Of a stretch of 64,000 nt of DNA, positions 25,786-34,468 are shown piece after piece. The stretch's first letter is position 1; each line of letters opens with the position of its first letter. A program made the translations under genes and the position numbers. The notes beneath the pieces were generated by a model. That model made no database searches and was not told the DNA's origin. It saw nothing but the letters and a program-made list of their open reading frames with translations. This DNA is from Nocardioides sp. cx-173 (GTDB lineage: Bacteria; Actinomycetota; Actinomycetes; Propionibacteriales; Nocardioidaceae): positions 3,350,501 to 3,414,500 of the forward strand of contig NZ_CP088262.1 in NCBI RefSeq assembly GCF_021117365.1, read 5' to 3'.

Positions 25786-26076
25786 GGGCGTCTTGAGCCG
25801 GTCGCCAAGTCCGTGAGCCCGCGCTGACTCCTCTAGGTCCACGACGAAATCCGGCCCCGAGCCGGTCACCTCAAGACGAGCGGCACCGCCCTCCCGGAGG
25901 AGGGCTCGAACGAACTCGTCGGCAGAGGACGGGCTGGCGGAACGCAGGTCTCGGGCGTTCAGCACGATCACGAGCCCTCGTGTCGGACCAAGCTCGGACA
26001 CGAGCTGACGCACGCTGGAGCGGCCACCGATCAAGCGGGGCAACTTCAACTCAAGCTTCGTTTCCAAGAGGCTCAC
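25774..26076 (-). CDS. STAS-like (DUF4325-type) protein
   Basis: 100 residues, alpha/beta, with SVRQLVSELGPTRGLVIVLN and SADEFVRALLREGGAARLEVT, matching the STAS-like DUF4325 family. These are found next to GHKL-type ATPases and may form a partner-switch pair analogous to anti-sigma/anti-anti-sigma modules. GTG start at 26076. It follows the GHKL ATPase gene, 95 bp away in the same direction. There is no obvious STAS phospho-serine. Confidence 0.55.
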   Translation of the reverse strand: MSLLETKLELKLPRLIGGRSSVRQLVSELGPTRGLVIVLNARDLRSASPSSADEFVRALLREGGAARLEVTGSGPDFVVDLEESARAHGLGDRLKTPSLK

Positions 26077-26171
26077 CGCCTACCATTTCCTTCGTCGTTG
26101 CGTCAAGCATAGTGGCAACACGCTGTGTGACACAGTAGGCCAACGCATGAAATTCCGTCGACATTCCGACG

Positions 26172-26987
26172 TCAGCACGGCATGGCGCCCTGCAGGATCG
26201 TTCCTGGCATCGGGATGCGGCTGGACGCTGGATACAACCCGAACTGGTTGACGCGCACAGCATCCCGGCCGCTGGCCATATGGATCGTGCCCCCCTCGCG
26301 GGTGACGACCTCCTTGGTTCTGTACACACCACGGCCACGGCCCGCCTCGTCGATCCGGGAAAGTCCACCCGCCTCGAATAGGTCCCTCATCACGTCGCCG
26401 GCCCTCTCATACCCGCGCCCGGCAAGAGGCTCGACGAGCCCCACCCCGGCGTCTCCAATGGCGAACGACACGCGAGTGCCGCCGTGGGTGGTAATCGCAG
26501 CAATGTAGCCGTGTTCACGCCCCGAATGGTCTGGGACGTTAGCCCCGATCTCACAGATCCCCTTGTGAATTGCCTCCGCAGACCTTGTCCCTCGCAGTCG
26601 CTCCTCCACAAGCGTTGCCAGCGCCGGTGGGGCATCCTTGCCGTCGAACCGCTGCAGTTCCAGCAGGTATCCCTCACGACTCCACTCGTTGATTGACGGC
26701 AGGTCATGGATGCCGTCAAAGTCTTCGATCAGCGTCCCCAAGTGCATCCGGCTCAGATAGCGGCCTCGCCTAGTATCGGCCGGCCCGATTAACTGCGGGG
26801 TTCGGCCGATCTGCCACTGGCTCTCGACGAAGGTGGCAATCGCCACTAGACCGGCGGGTTCGGTCCAGTCAAGAGCCCGAAGGTTCACGAAAGCCACGTC
26901 GGACTCGGGATCGCCGGGCTGTAGGCATGCCTGGATAGAGCCGGCACCCAATTGATGCGGCGCGACGAAGTCCAACGGAACAGGCAC
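26172..26987 (-). CDS. GHKL/histidine-kinase-like ATPase
   Basis: 271 residues. A STAS-like N terminus (VAFVNLRALDWTEPAGLVAIATF, residues 31-53) is followed by a GHKL ATPase domain: N box ICEIGANVPDHS (N150, D153), G1 box IGDAGVG (D179), and a G2-like GRGRGVYRTKEVV ahead of EGGTIHMASG. There is no phospho-acceptor His domain and no transmembrane segment, so it is a stand-alone ATPase like anti-sigma kinases or MutL/Hsp90-type proteins. Encoded 95 bp upstream of the STAS-like gene and divergent from the Beta-family gene across 170 bp. The pair could be a signalling switch or part of a defence module. Confidence 0.65.
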   Translation of the reverse strand: MPVPLDFVAPHQLGAGSIQACLQPGDPESDVAFVNLRALDWTEPAGLVAIATFVESQWQIGRTPQLIGPADTRRGRYLSRMHLGTLIEDFDGIHDLPSINEWSREGYLLELQRFDGKDAPPALATLVEERLRGTRSAEAIHKGICEIGANVPDHSGREHGYIAAITTHGGTRVSFAIGDAGVGLVEPLAGRGYERAGDVMRDLFEAGGLSRIDEAGRGRGVYRTKEVVTREGGTIHMASGRDAVRVNQFGLYPASSRIPMPGTILQGAMPC

Positions 26988-27157
26988 AGGTCACCACCCA
27001 ACCAGACGACACTATGCGGGCAGTCGGTCCGGTCGGGGCGCGACCCGCCAAGAGCCTTTCCGAACTTGCTGACTCTTTGAGGGCTCCGCCGGCCCTATTC
27101 TCAGGTCGCGAGCGGATGTCGACGAACTGTGAGAGCCTCAAACCCGATTGAAGGGAA

Positions 27158-28246
27158 ATGCTCATGGACAACTTTGGCCCAGATGTCTACGTTCCGACTT
27201 TGTGGACGCGGCGCGGCGAACGCACAGCGCTTGCCAGCCTTCCCGCAGCCGTGCGCTCTGCGATCAGGCCCCTGTTCGTCGTTGCCCCGATTGAGTTCGA
27301 CTTTGACACTGAAGCCCCAAAGAAGACCTTGTCTGAGCACATGGCGAGCCTCCCGAAAGACCTGGTTGCTTGCTGGGGGATCGGGGACGTATTTGCGGAC
27401 TTGAGCTACTTCGACGACGCACCTATGCCTAGTGGTCAGCATCCTCTGGACTGGTTATCCGAGGAGTGCGCCGCACTTGGAATGACCGTAAGCCCCGTAG
27501 TGAGCCATTCCAGCACGCCGGCCTATCGGGCGGCGGCCGGAGCCGCGGCGGCTCGCTCAGATGCTGGCGTTTGCCTTCGACTCACAATTCCTGAGTGGCC
27601 TTCCGCAACCGGGACGAGCGCGATTGATGACCTGTTGGACGACCTAGGGTGTGCACCCGAAGACGCGCATCTGATCCTCGACCTTGAGGAAGATGTCGGC
27701 GCGACAGCACGGATTGCTGCCGCCAGTGAGATACGCACGCTCCCGTACCTGGATGATTGGCGGTCGCTTGTCGTGACTGGCACCGCGATTCCCGAGACCA
27801 TGCCGCAAGGCTCTGGGCTACACGTACTGCCTCGCAGCGAATGGGCTACTTATCTGTCCCTGCGCTCTCTCGTGAATCCCTTGCCACGTCTACCAACGTT
27901 CGGTGACTACGCAGTCGCAAGCACTAGCCCTGGCGCAGACGTCAACCCGCGATTCATGAACATCAGTGCCACTTTGCGCTACACGGCCACTCAAGATTGG
28001 CTCGTGGGCAAGGGGGGCCTGTGGAAGGGAAACGGCGGCAAGAGCCTCGGAGCTGCCGCCGTGCCGCCCGCCGCCGCCTTGATTGCGGGACACGCCGATT
28101 TCCTCGGGTCGGACCATTGCGATTTCGACGAATGGCTCGTCTCGGTCGCGGCCGGCACGGGTGGATCGAACCCCGAAGCCTGGCGGCGATACGGCACGCA
28201 GCATCATCTGCAGTTCGTCACCGAGCAGATCGCCAGCTTGCCCTAG
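27158..28246 (+). CDS. Beta-family (PF14350-type) protein
   Basis: 362 residues, lower GC than the host genes. N-terminal DVYVPTLWTRRGERTALASL followed by PLFVV, then repeated barrel-like strand-helix units (DVFADLSYFDD; VSPVVSHSSTPAYR; GVCLRLTIPEW; AHLILDLEEDVG; RSLVVTGTAIPETM) is the Beta-protein family pattern, a TIM-barrel-like protein known from phages and mobile elements. Members are often adjacent to sce7726-type proteins, and here such a gene follows tail to tail (29-bp overlap). Biochemical function unknown. ATG at 27158 with AAGGGA ribosome site; 27164 is a second possible start. Confidence 0.65.
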   Translation: MLMDNFGPDVYVPTLWTRRGERTALASLPAAVRSAIRPLFVVAPIEFDFDTEAPKKTLSEHMASLPKDLVACWGIGDVFADLSYFDDAPMPSGQHPLDWLSEECAALGMTVSPVVSHSSTPAYRAAAGAAAARSDAGVCLRLTIPEWPSATGTSAIDDLLDDLGCAPEDAHLILDLEEDVGATARIAAASEIRTLPYLDDWRSLVVTGTAIPETMPQGSGLHVLPRSEWATYLSLRSLVNPLPRLPTFGDYAVASTSPGADVNPRFMNISATLRYTATQDWLVGKGGLWKGNGGKSLGAAAVPPAAALIAGHADFLGSDHCDFDEWLVSVAAGTGGSNPEAWRRYGTQHHLQFVTEQIASLP

Positions 28247-28787
28247 CCCTCAGCTTCATTCGAACTGCGGTTCGTAGTTCGTGTAGGGGCACCTCGTCGG
28301 CAAGCCGTGACCAGATGGCCGTCCGAGGCTTACCGCGCACGCCTACATCCAGTCCTCGGACGGCCAACTCGTCGAGCGCCTCATCTCGCCACAGAAGCTG
28401 TACAAGGGAGTGCGCATCGATGCCCGGGTTCGGTTGGGGTTCGAGCCTGTCGACAAGGTCCACCTGTTCGCCGTCCCACCGAGCTTCGATCAACCCCCAC
28501 CACGCCGGGAGTAACGGTTGGGCGTGTCCCACGTGGTTCTGCGCCACTACTAGCGTGGCGTGATCCAGCACACGAGAGTAGACCTCTACTTGCGCAGGCA
28601 GGCGTTTGAGAGTGTCTTGCGCTGACTTCAGCTCGTACCCCGAAAGTGCCCCATTGACCACGGCCACATCCACCCGCACTTGGCCGCAGAGCCCGAGCTC
28701 GTCCACCAGCAACGTACTTGCGCGATCGGCCGCATGTTCCGCCTCAAGCCGGCCGCGGAGGGCTTCTCGAACGTGGGCGTCGCGCAT
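28218..28787 (-). CDS. sce7726-family protein with PD-(D/E)XK nuclease-like motif
   Basis: 189 residues from the start MRDAHVREAL, which is how this family typically begins. The core VRVDVAVVNGALSGYELKSA (D40, E52, K54) fits the PD-(D/E)XK phosphodiesterase motif II/III, followed by LKRLPAQVEVYSRVLDHATLVV, like Mrr/archaeal-resolvase-type nucleases. sce7726 proteins are commonly paired with sce7725/Beta-type partners; here the partner is convergent rather than co-directional. Alternative start at 28814. Probably acts on DNA; a defence or restriction role is a hypothesis. Confidence 0.65.
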   Translation of the reverse strand: MRDAHVREALRGRLEAEHAADRASTLLVDELGLCGQVRVDVAVVNGALSGYELKSAQDTLKRLPAQVEVYSRVLDHATLVVAQNHVGHAQPLLPAWWGLIEARWDGEQVDLVDRLEPQPNPGIDAHSLVQLLWRDEALDELAVRGLDVGVRGKPRTAIWSRLADEVPLHELRTAVRMKLRARASWRSAR

Positions 28788-28937
28788 GTTCGGCAGTCTA
28801 GGCACAGGAGACATGGCGCTCCCCGCGAGTCTCCGCGGGTGAGTCGTTAGACGCCGTGGGACAATCGCGATTCTCACGCGGCCCCAGACCACGGACGCAC
28901 AAGGATGGCACGGCCACCAGCGGCGCCGTTGACTCCC

Positions 28938-29864
28938 TCACGCCTTCACCATCGCCTGCTCGGTCGGGCTGACCATGCAGCAGTCCCGGAAGGGTCTCCC
29001 GGACTCGCAGCGGCAGGGCGTGTCCAAGTGCTCGGCGAGGTGGCAATCGAGGAAGGTCTTGCCGCTGCCGCACTGACAGGGCCCGAGTTGGGACGCTGGA
29101 TGTTCGGAACCCGCGACCATCCTCGCCAGCTCGTCGCCCTCGTCGTCGAAGCTCCAGACCTTCTGGGTAGATGTCCACCCGACACCGAGGCGGGTATGGA
29201 GCAGGTCGCCGGCAACGTAGACCCGGCCGAACGGCCCCTTGAGGGACCTTTCTTCTCGTGCCAGCTCGGCCAGCACGACCCACTCGCCGACACTGTTCGG
29301 GACGGGAGCGAGCGGTTGGGCCAACCAGGCCTGTCGAGCCTCCTTGATCATGTCCGCGTCAACCTGAGGAAAGTTCGGTGCCTGCTGAGTCAGGAAGTCG
29401 GCGGTCTCCTCGTCTGCCCGGTAGGACACCGGCATTGGTTGCAGATGCACGCCCGTGATGGGGGTCGGCGTGAAGTCGCGCCCTGAGGAGTGGAGGTAGG
29501 CGACGAACTCGCCTGCGCGTTCGGAGAAGCCCACCACGATCAGGTGGCAGATCATCGCGATCTCGGCCCGGCCGGCGGCGCTCCGCTGCTCCCCGAGCGT
29601 CTTCCAGACACCCCGCATCTCATCGGCCATCTCGTCGGCCCAGACGTCGAAGGTCATCCCCTCCTCGCTGGAACGCGCCACGGCGAGCATCTTGGCGACC
29701 ACCGTGAACTCACCGTCACCGCTGGCCGTGACTGCCGCCGAGAGGTGCGGGACCGTGATGACCTTCGATGTTCGAGCGAACCGTCGTGCGTTCGGAAGGT
29801 AGCTGGCGGTGTCGCAAACGATCTCGGCCTGGTCGCCTTTGCACGCAACTCCAAGGAACGTCAT
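28938..29864 (-). CDS. SEC-C motif protein coupled to the tape-measure gene
   Basis: 308 residues. The C terminus has two SEC-C-type metal motifs in tandem: QCGSGKTFLDCH and RCESGRPFRDCC. The N-terminal ~200 residues (TFLGVACKGDQAEIVCDTAS, then TSKVITVPHLSAAVTASGDGEF) recall the entry strands of proteasome/HslV-like Ntn hydrolases, an inference only. ATG at 29864 overlaps the tape-measure stop (ATGA), so it is translated from the same mRNA; an ORF start at 29876 is less likely. In tailed phages the gene after the tape measure normally encodes the distal tail protein, so this neighbour is unexpected. Confidence 0.6.
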   Translation of the reverse strand: MTFLGVACKGDQAEIVCDTASYLPNARRFARTSKVITVPHLSAAVTASGDGEFTVVAKMLAVARSSEEGMTFDVWADEMADEMRGVWKTLGEQRSAAGRAEIAMICHLIVVGFSERAGEFVAYLHSSGRDFTPTPITGVHLQPMPVSYRADEETADFLTQQAPNFPQVDADMIKEARQAWLAQPLAPVPNSVGEWVVLAELAREERSLKGPFGRVYVAGDLLHTRLGVGWTSTQKVWSFDDEGDELARMVAGSEHPASQLGPCQCGSGKTFLDCHLAEHLDTPCRCESGRPFRDCCMVSPTEQAMVKA

Positions 29865-32581
29865 GCCACACCGCACAGATGCTCGATGAGGGACGGCATC
29901 TCAGTGGACACGACGTGGTTGTTGCTCGAGGACCCCGCGGCGAGCATGAGCGGGTCTTGACCGAGGCCCGCGTAGCCGCCCCTCTCGAACCACTCAACCC
30001 GGCCGTTGAACATCGACGCCGTGGTCTCGAGGATGCTCTTGGCGCGCGGACGACGGTGGTCGTTGCGCAGCGGGATGTACGCCTCGCCGCCAGTCTCCGG
30101 CTCCGCCCAGACGCGGGTGTGCGCCGGGGCGATCTGCGGCTGGTGGGCGTTGAAGATGTCGCCCATTGCGCTGCCGGTGCGCAGGGGCGCGGGGCCACCG
30201 CCGCGGTTGCCCTCGGTGCGGATGGTGCGGATGTAGGTCGTGGCGGTGTCGCCGTTGAGGTCCAGGAGCATCCGCCTGGTGTCAGCGATGACGGCCTTGG
30301 CTGCGGCGTTCTCGACTCGGATCTTGGGGCGCGGGTTCGCGCGGTCGACGTCCTCGAGGTTAGACATCATCTTGTCGAGGTCGCGCAGCGCCGAGGCCAC
30401 CTCTGCGTCGACCTTGGGCGTGGCGCGCTTCTTGCCGAGAGCGTCAGCCTTGCCCTTGGTGCGGTCGAGTTTGCCGTCAGCGCCCTTGGTGTCGGCGTCG
30501 ACCTTGACCACGGGGTCCATGAGGCCCAGGCGCACAAACTCGTCGATAACGCGGCCCACAGCCTCTTGAGCCCTGGGGCCGGTCTCGGCGAACTTCAACA
30601 GGCTGTCGCGGGCACCGGCCATGAAGTCCCGACGCTTCTCGACGTCCTTGATCTGGGAGGAGACCTTGAGGATGCTGGCCGCGACCTCGTCCAGCGCCTT
30701 CGCATTGCCGGGCTGGAAGCCGTTCTTGAGCACCTGGCCGAACTCGCGCAACTCTGCGTTGTACTCACGGAACGCCGCTCGCTTGTCGAGCCAGCCAGCC
30801 ATCCGTGCGAGCGCCCCGGTGAACGCCTCCGCGTCGCCTGCTGCGACTCGGAACTGCTGCGCCGTCATGCCCAGGCTTTGAGCAAGATTGTCGGCTAGGC
30901 CGCCACCCTGGCGCATGGAGTCAGACAGGCTGTCGAGCGCAAAGGAGCCCTCGGCGCCCGCGTTCGTCAGAACGGCGTTGACGCCCTTAATGGTGCTCTT
31001 GATGTCGCCGCCGATCTGCTGGAACACGTTCTCGCCGGCCTTGTCGCGGCCACTGAACAAGGTGTCGACTGCGGCGTTGGTGTCCTTGACCTGCGCCTCG
31101 AGCTGCGCGTAGGCGTCCTTCTGCTCAGCTTGCGTGCCGTTTCGCGCGGCATCGTTCGCCCGCTCGATGGCTACCGAGAGTTCGTCGTTCGCGGAAACGA
31201 GGTCCATGGTCACGCCGACCGCGGCGCCCGCCGCTGCACCCCAGAGGCCAGTGCCGGACATGATCCCGGCCATCGTCATCATCGACGTGTTCGAGAGCCC
31301 GACTTTGTCGTCCAGGTCCGTCGAGGCCAGGGCGACCATGCCAAGCCCGGCTGCCACCTGGGGCGCATTCGCTCGCAGGGTGGCAAGGCCGGCGTTGAAC
31401 CGGCCTCCCGCGCCGACAGCCGACTTCTGCGCCGCAGCCAGTCGGGTCGTCGCGCCAGTTGCCAGTGCGGCGGCGCGGCTGTAGACGCTCAGGCCGGCGG
31501 CGGCGGTGAAGAACAGGGTGCCCAGTGGGCTGGCGGCGAGGTTGCCGATCAGGTCCAGCATCTGCGTCAGGATCGGCAGGATGACGTCCCCGACTGGGGC
31601 GGCGGCGGCAAGGATCTCCGCGAACGTGACTGCGATCTGCCCCAAGAGATCTACGGCGCCGGGACCCGACTGCTGGACGTAGTCGAGGAGTTTCTGGAAA
31701 CCGTCGTTGCTGGAGAGTCCCGCGGACCATTCCGCGAAGGCCTCGGACACCCCGAGCAGGCCATTCGAGAAGTCGGAGGTCAGTGGGCCGAGACCGACGA
31801 GCAGGTTGGCGAAGCCGTTGGCGAAGTTGCCCATGGTCTGGCCGAACTCGGTGAGCAGCGGCCCGGCTTCGTCGTCGAGATAGGTGAAGAACGCTTCCCA
31901 GTCGCTACCCGCGAGATCCGCGCCGGCATCCGAGGCCAGTCCCCCGGCCGCCGCGGCGATCTCGGAGATGATGCCGCGCACCTGCGGGAGCATCGTCATC
32001 AGGCTCTCGATGCCCTCCTGGGCGCCCGGCAGGAGCCCCTCACGGGCGGCCGTCTGGAGCGTGGAGAGTTCGGCCCCCAGGGAGTCGATGTAGGTCAGGA
32101 ACTCCGCACCGGCAGGACCAAGCTTCTCCAGCTCCACCCGCATCGCTTGCAGGTTGTCCGAGGTCGGCTCGAGCTGGTAGGCGTTCACAGCCTTCAGGGC
32201 GTCAGACATCCCACTGAAAGCCAGCACCGTGACGCCCACACCACCCGCTACGGCACCGAGGTGAGCCGTCAGCCCAGCCATCACACCGATCAACGGAGCG
32301 CCGAGCGGAACCAGCGCCGGACCAAGGATGGAGGCCGCTTGAGCCAGGTAGGCGAGCCGGCCAGAGAGGCGGTCGATCTGCCTGCCGCTGCGCTCGGAGG
32401 AGTCGCCGACACCGCGGATCGTCTTGTCGGTCCGCGCCATCTCGCGGTCGCTCTGAACCGCAGACCTGGAAAGGCTGTTGAGGTTCTTGTCGAGCAAGGC
32501 CGCCGCAGCAGCGGCGCGCGCCATCTTCGATGTGAAGTGGTCCTCAAGCTCGAGTAGGACGCGTTCGCGGCGAGTCGCCAC
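29861..32581 (-). CDS. phage tail tape-measure protein
   Basis: 906 residues. N-terminal helical stretch (VLLELEDHFTSKMARAAAAA), then hydrophobic segments (APLIGVMAGLTAHLGAVAGG; LGTLFFTAAAGLSVYSRAA; GLWGAAAGAAVGVTMDLV) in a long helical protein, and the C-terminal actinophage tape-measure signature VWAEPETGGEAYIPL followed by Arg-rich residues. Tape-measure proteins set tail length and are ejected through the tail. GTG start directly after the stop of the 83-aa gene. Its presence without tail tube, portal or capsid genes is the oddest feature of the element. Confidence 0.88.
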   Translation of the reverse strand: MATRRERVLLELEDHFTSKMARAAAAAALLDKNLNSLSRSAVQSDREMARTDKTIRGVGDSSERSGRQIDRLSGRLAYLAQAASILGPALVPLGAPLIGVMAGLTAHLGAVAGGVGVTVLAFSGMSDALKAVNAYQLEPTSDNLQAMRVELEKLGPAGAEFLTYIDSLGAELSTLQTAAREGLLPGAQEGIESLMTMLPQVRGIISEIAAAAGGLASDAGADLAGSDWEAFFTYLDDEAGPLLTEFGQTMGNFANGFANLLVGLGPLTSDFSNGLLGVSEAFAEWSAGLSSNDGFQKLLDYVQQSGPGAVDLLGQIAVTFAEILAAAAPVGDVILPILTQMLDLIGNLAASPLGTLFFTAAAGLSVYSRAAALATGATTRLAAAQKSAVGAGGRFNAGLATLRANAPQVAAGLGMVALASTDLDDKVGLSNTSMMTMAGIMSGTGLWGAAAGAAVGVTMDLVSANDELSVAIERANDAARNGTQAEQKDAYAQLEAQVKDTNAAVDTLFSGRDKAGENVFQQIGGDIKSTIKGVNAVLTNAGAEGSFALDSLSDSMRQGGGLADNLAQSLGMTAQQFRVAAGDAEAFTGALARMAGWLDKRAAFREYNAELREFGQVLKNGFQPGNAKALDEVAASILKVSSQIKDVEKRRDFMAGARDSLLKFAETGPRAQEAVGRVIDEFVRLGLMDPVVKVDADTKGADGKLDRTKGKADALGKKRATPKVDAEVASALRDLDKMMSNLEDVDRANPRPKIRVENAAAKAVIADTRRMLLDLNGDTATTYIRTIRTEGNRGGGPAPLRTGSAMGDIFNAHQPQIAPAHTRVWAEPETGGEAYIPLRNDHRRPRAKSILETTASMFNGRVEWFERGGYAGLGQDPLMLAAGSSSNNHVVSTEMPSLIEHLCGVA

Positions 32582-32833
32582 TCAGATCACCTCCGCCGAC
32601 TCGGTGGCCTCCTGGTTGGCGGCCTTGAGCAACACTGCGAGAGCGCTGACCATCAGCGCGCCAGGGATCTGCTCATCCGAGCCCTTGATCGCGAAGTGCT
32701 GGGCCACGGTCGCGAACATCGCGGCGGCGTGGCCCTTCTCGCCGGCAGACATCCCGAGCGCCTCCCGCACGATCGCGAGGAGCTGCACCTGGATCGGCTC
32801 AGGCAAGTTGTAGAGCTGCTGTGCGGGGGTCAT
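32582..32833 (-). CDS. small helical protein upstream of the tape measure
   Basis: 83 residues, all helical (AQQLYNLPEPIQVQLLAIVREAL ... GALMVSALAVLLKAANQEA). Directly upstream of the tape-measure gene and overlapping the preceding gene by 4 bp. The position is where siphophages encode tape-measure chaperones (G/GT type), so that is a candidate role. No programmed-frameshift signal was seen and no homology recognised. Confidence 0.55.
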   Translation of the reverse strand: MTPAQQLYNLPEPIQVQLLAIVREALGMSAGEKGHAAAMFATVAQHFAIKGSDEQIPGALMVSALAVLLKAANQEATESAEVI

Positions 32834-33210
32834 GGACGCCGCCCCTTCATGGGTGTCGGTAGTAGTGCCGTCGGTTCGGCTTGCAGTGCTGGGATGTCAG
32901 CGGTCGTGCAGCCCGCGCGAGCAAGCCGTTCATCCACCACGGCGGACCTGCCTTCGCTGATGAGAAAGGCAACGCTCCAGGGGGCACCGTGGGGCACCGC
33001 AGCTCGCAGGTCCGCCGGGTCAAGGTCGGCCTCCGCGCCCCAAGAGTCGCGGGCCGTGGAAAACCGCCGCATGGCAGACGAAAGCGGGCTTTCAGCGGCG
33101 CGATCCGCCCAGATCTCGACACAGCGTCCGACCAGCAACGCTCGAGGAATATTGCCAGCGGTCCGCTCCTCCACGGAGCGGCGCGCCCTGGCCTGTCGCC
33201 GGGCGCTCAT
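32830..33210 (-). CDS. hypothetical phage protein
   Basis: 126 residues from the ATG at 33210 (MSARRQARARRSVEERTAGN), which overlaps the small-terminase stop in ATGA; ATG at 33225 is an alternative. Basic N terminus, then IPRALLVGRCVEIWADRAAE and a helical region ending PALQAEPTALLPTPMKGRRP. No family recognised. Sits between terS and the tape-measure block in one tight transcript, so it is likely part of the DNA-packaging or tail functions. Confidence 0.5.
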   Translation of the reverse strand: MSARRQARARRSVEERTAGNIPRALLVGRCVEIWADRAAESPLSSAMRRFSTARDSWGAEADLDPADLRAAVPHGAPWSVAFLISEGRSAVVDERLARAGCTTADIPALQAEPTALLPTPMKGRRP

Positions 33211-33569
33211 TCGGCGATCCGCCATCCTAGAGAGGTCATCGCGCGGGGGGTCAGCCCAAGCGACTCTGCGGCGTAGCGGGCCTCTTGGGCCTGCCACGCC
33301 GATGCCGAGTCGGTGAAGATCGCCGTCTCGTAGATGACCAGGGCGGCCACCGTTCCGCGTGCGGTCTCATCCCACTGGGACGCCTGGGGGCTCCCCCACA
33401 GCTCAGCCCAACGCTCAAGTTCCTGGTCACTCCACTCGCGACCCCGCGGCGGGGCCGGAGTGGGGAGCGCGCAGCCTGAGGCAGGGAGGTCGATGAGCGC
33501 CTGACGAGACCCGACGTTGCCGCGGTGGGCGCGGCTGTAGGGCTTCGCGGGGTTCTTCTTGGGCGGCAT
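33207..33569 (-). CDS. terS: phage terminase small subunit
   Basis: 120 residues. After a basic tail (MPPKKNPAKPYSRAHRGN), the sequence PTPAPPRGREWSDQELERWAELWGSPQASQW, a Thr/Ala helix, and EARYAAESLGLTPRAMTSLGWRI follow the pattern of actinophage small terminases (Pro-rich lead, W..LW.SP.A..W, then E.R...LGL.P..). Small terminase recognises packaging sites and recruits the large ATPase/nuclease. No large terminase gene is in the element, as in many phage satellites that redirect helper-phage packaging. Confidence 0.7.
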   Translation of the reverse strand: MPPKKNPAKPYSRAHRGNVGSRQALIDLPASGCALPTPAPPRGREWSDQELERWAELWGSPQASQWDETARGTVAALVIYETAIFTDSASAWQAQEARYAAESLGLTPRAMTSLGWRIAE

Positions 33570-33679
33570 CTGTCAGGGCCCCGTTGGGGCTGATTGGTCG
33601 ACCGAACAAGGAATGCCCTCCCCCGCGGTCCTCCTCGGCGCCCCCGGGAGGGAGGGCGAACGGGATAGGGTCGGCGCCC
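33570..33679. other. hairpin-rich gap beside terS
   Basis: 110-bp gap between terS and the next upstream gene. It holds GCCCC-GTT-GGGGC (33578-33590) and GCCCTCCC ... GGGAGGGC (33615-33622 / 33650-33657, 8-bp perfect stem). It is the only sizeable gap in this part of the leftward operon. It could be a terminator, a processing site, or the packaging (pac/cos) region recognised by the small terminase. Nothing proves which. Confidence 0.4.
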
Positions 33680-34291
33680 TCACGACGCACCACCGCGCAG
33701 GAGCTGGGCCAGGAGTGCCAGGTCTTCGTCGGAGTAGCCCGGCGGACGAGCACGTGCCTGAGTGACCTCGGTAGGCATGTTGGCCTGCCAGGACTTGCGC
33801 CCCTGGATGGTGTTGAAGTCCTCGAGGGGCTGCTCCCCCGCCTCAGCGCGTCGGCGCTGCTCGTTGGCGTGGGCAACGCGGTCGTTCTCGGGGTTGTAGT
33901 AGGACTGGTACTCCGCCTCGTCATCGGCGGCGCGCTGCTCGGGCGTGCGGGTGTCGAGGTCGGTGTTGTTGAGCCAGTCCTCCACGCGTGCCTGAGCGTC
34001 GCGCCAACCTTGGTGATCCACTACCGCCTCCGAGATCCCGGCGAACTCCTCGAACCACCGGTGCACGACACGGATGTCAGGCTCTGCCGCAGCGGCATGG
34101 CGTACCCCAGCCGGCAGCCTCAGTAGCAACTCAGGGTCAATGCCCGAGGCGGTGAAGGCGGGCGTGTCAGAGGTTCCCCCGGCGAACATCTTGGGCGGCT
34201 CCTTGACGGCGGATACCTGCTCGAATCGCACCGGGTCGATCAGCTTCGCGCGGTCAGCGAACGGGTTGGGCGCATAGGGGTCGATAGGCAC
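33680..34291 (-). CDS. element protein, large paralogue A
   Basis: 203 residues. MPIDPYAPNPFADRAKLIDP, then KMFAGGTSDTPAFTASGIDPELL, RHAAAAEPDIRVVHRWFEEF, VVDHQGWRDAQARVEDWLNN, and a hydrophilic tail ending YSDEDLALLAQLLRGG. It is clearly related to the gene at 34641-35147 (shared PNP, FAGG..PxFTASG, RHAAA, VxDHxG, W.N order). GTG start directly after the stop of the small paralogue A. Probably phage-structural or packaging, but unrecognised. Confidence 0.55.
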   Translation of the reverse strand: MPIDPYAPNPFADRAKLIDPVRFEQVSAVKEPPKMFAGGTSDTPAFTASGIDPELLLRLPAGVRHAAAAEPDIRVVHRWFEEFAGISEAVVDHQGWRDAQARVEDWLNNTDLDTRTPEQRAADDEAEYQSYYNPENDRVAHANEQRRRAEAGEQPLEDFNTIQGRKSWQANMPTEVTQARARPPGYSDEDLALLAQLLRGGAS

Positions 34292-34468
34292 TCAGATCAC
34301 TCCAAACTTCGTGACTACGCCGCGCTCAAGGAGCGCGGCGGCTTCCTGTGGGTCCACCCAGTCCGGCAGGGTTTCGCCCTGCGTGAAGATCCAGGCACGT
34401 CCGCTCGGGTCCTTGAGTGCGCAGTCCTTGTCCACCTCGTAGTGGACGGCGCCTCGCTGCAGGATCAT
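34292..34468 (-). CDS. element protein, small paralogue A
   Basis: 58 residues: VHYEVDKDCALKDPSG, then IFTQGETLPDWVDPQEAA, then LLERGVVTKFGVI. It shares the F-x2-GE-x-LP-x-W ... A..LL..G.V pattern with its neighbour at 34465-34644. ATG in a 4-bp overlap with that gene. Small proteins of this layout occur in phage structural regions, but no function can be stated. Confidence 0.55.
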   Translation of the reverse strand: MILQRGAVHYEVDKDCALKDPSGRAWIFTQGETLPDWVDPQEAAALLERGVVTKFGVI

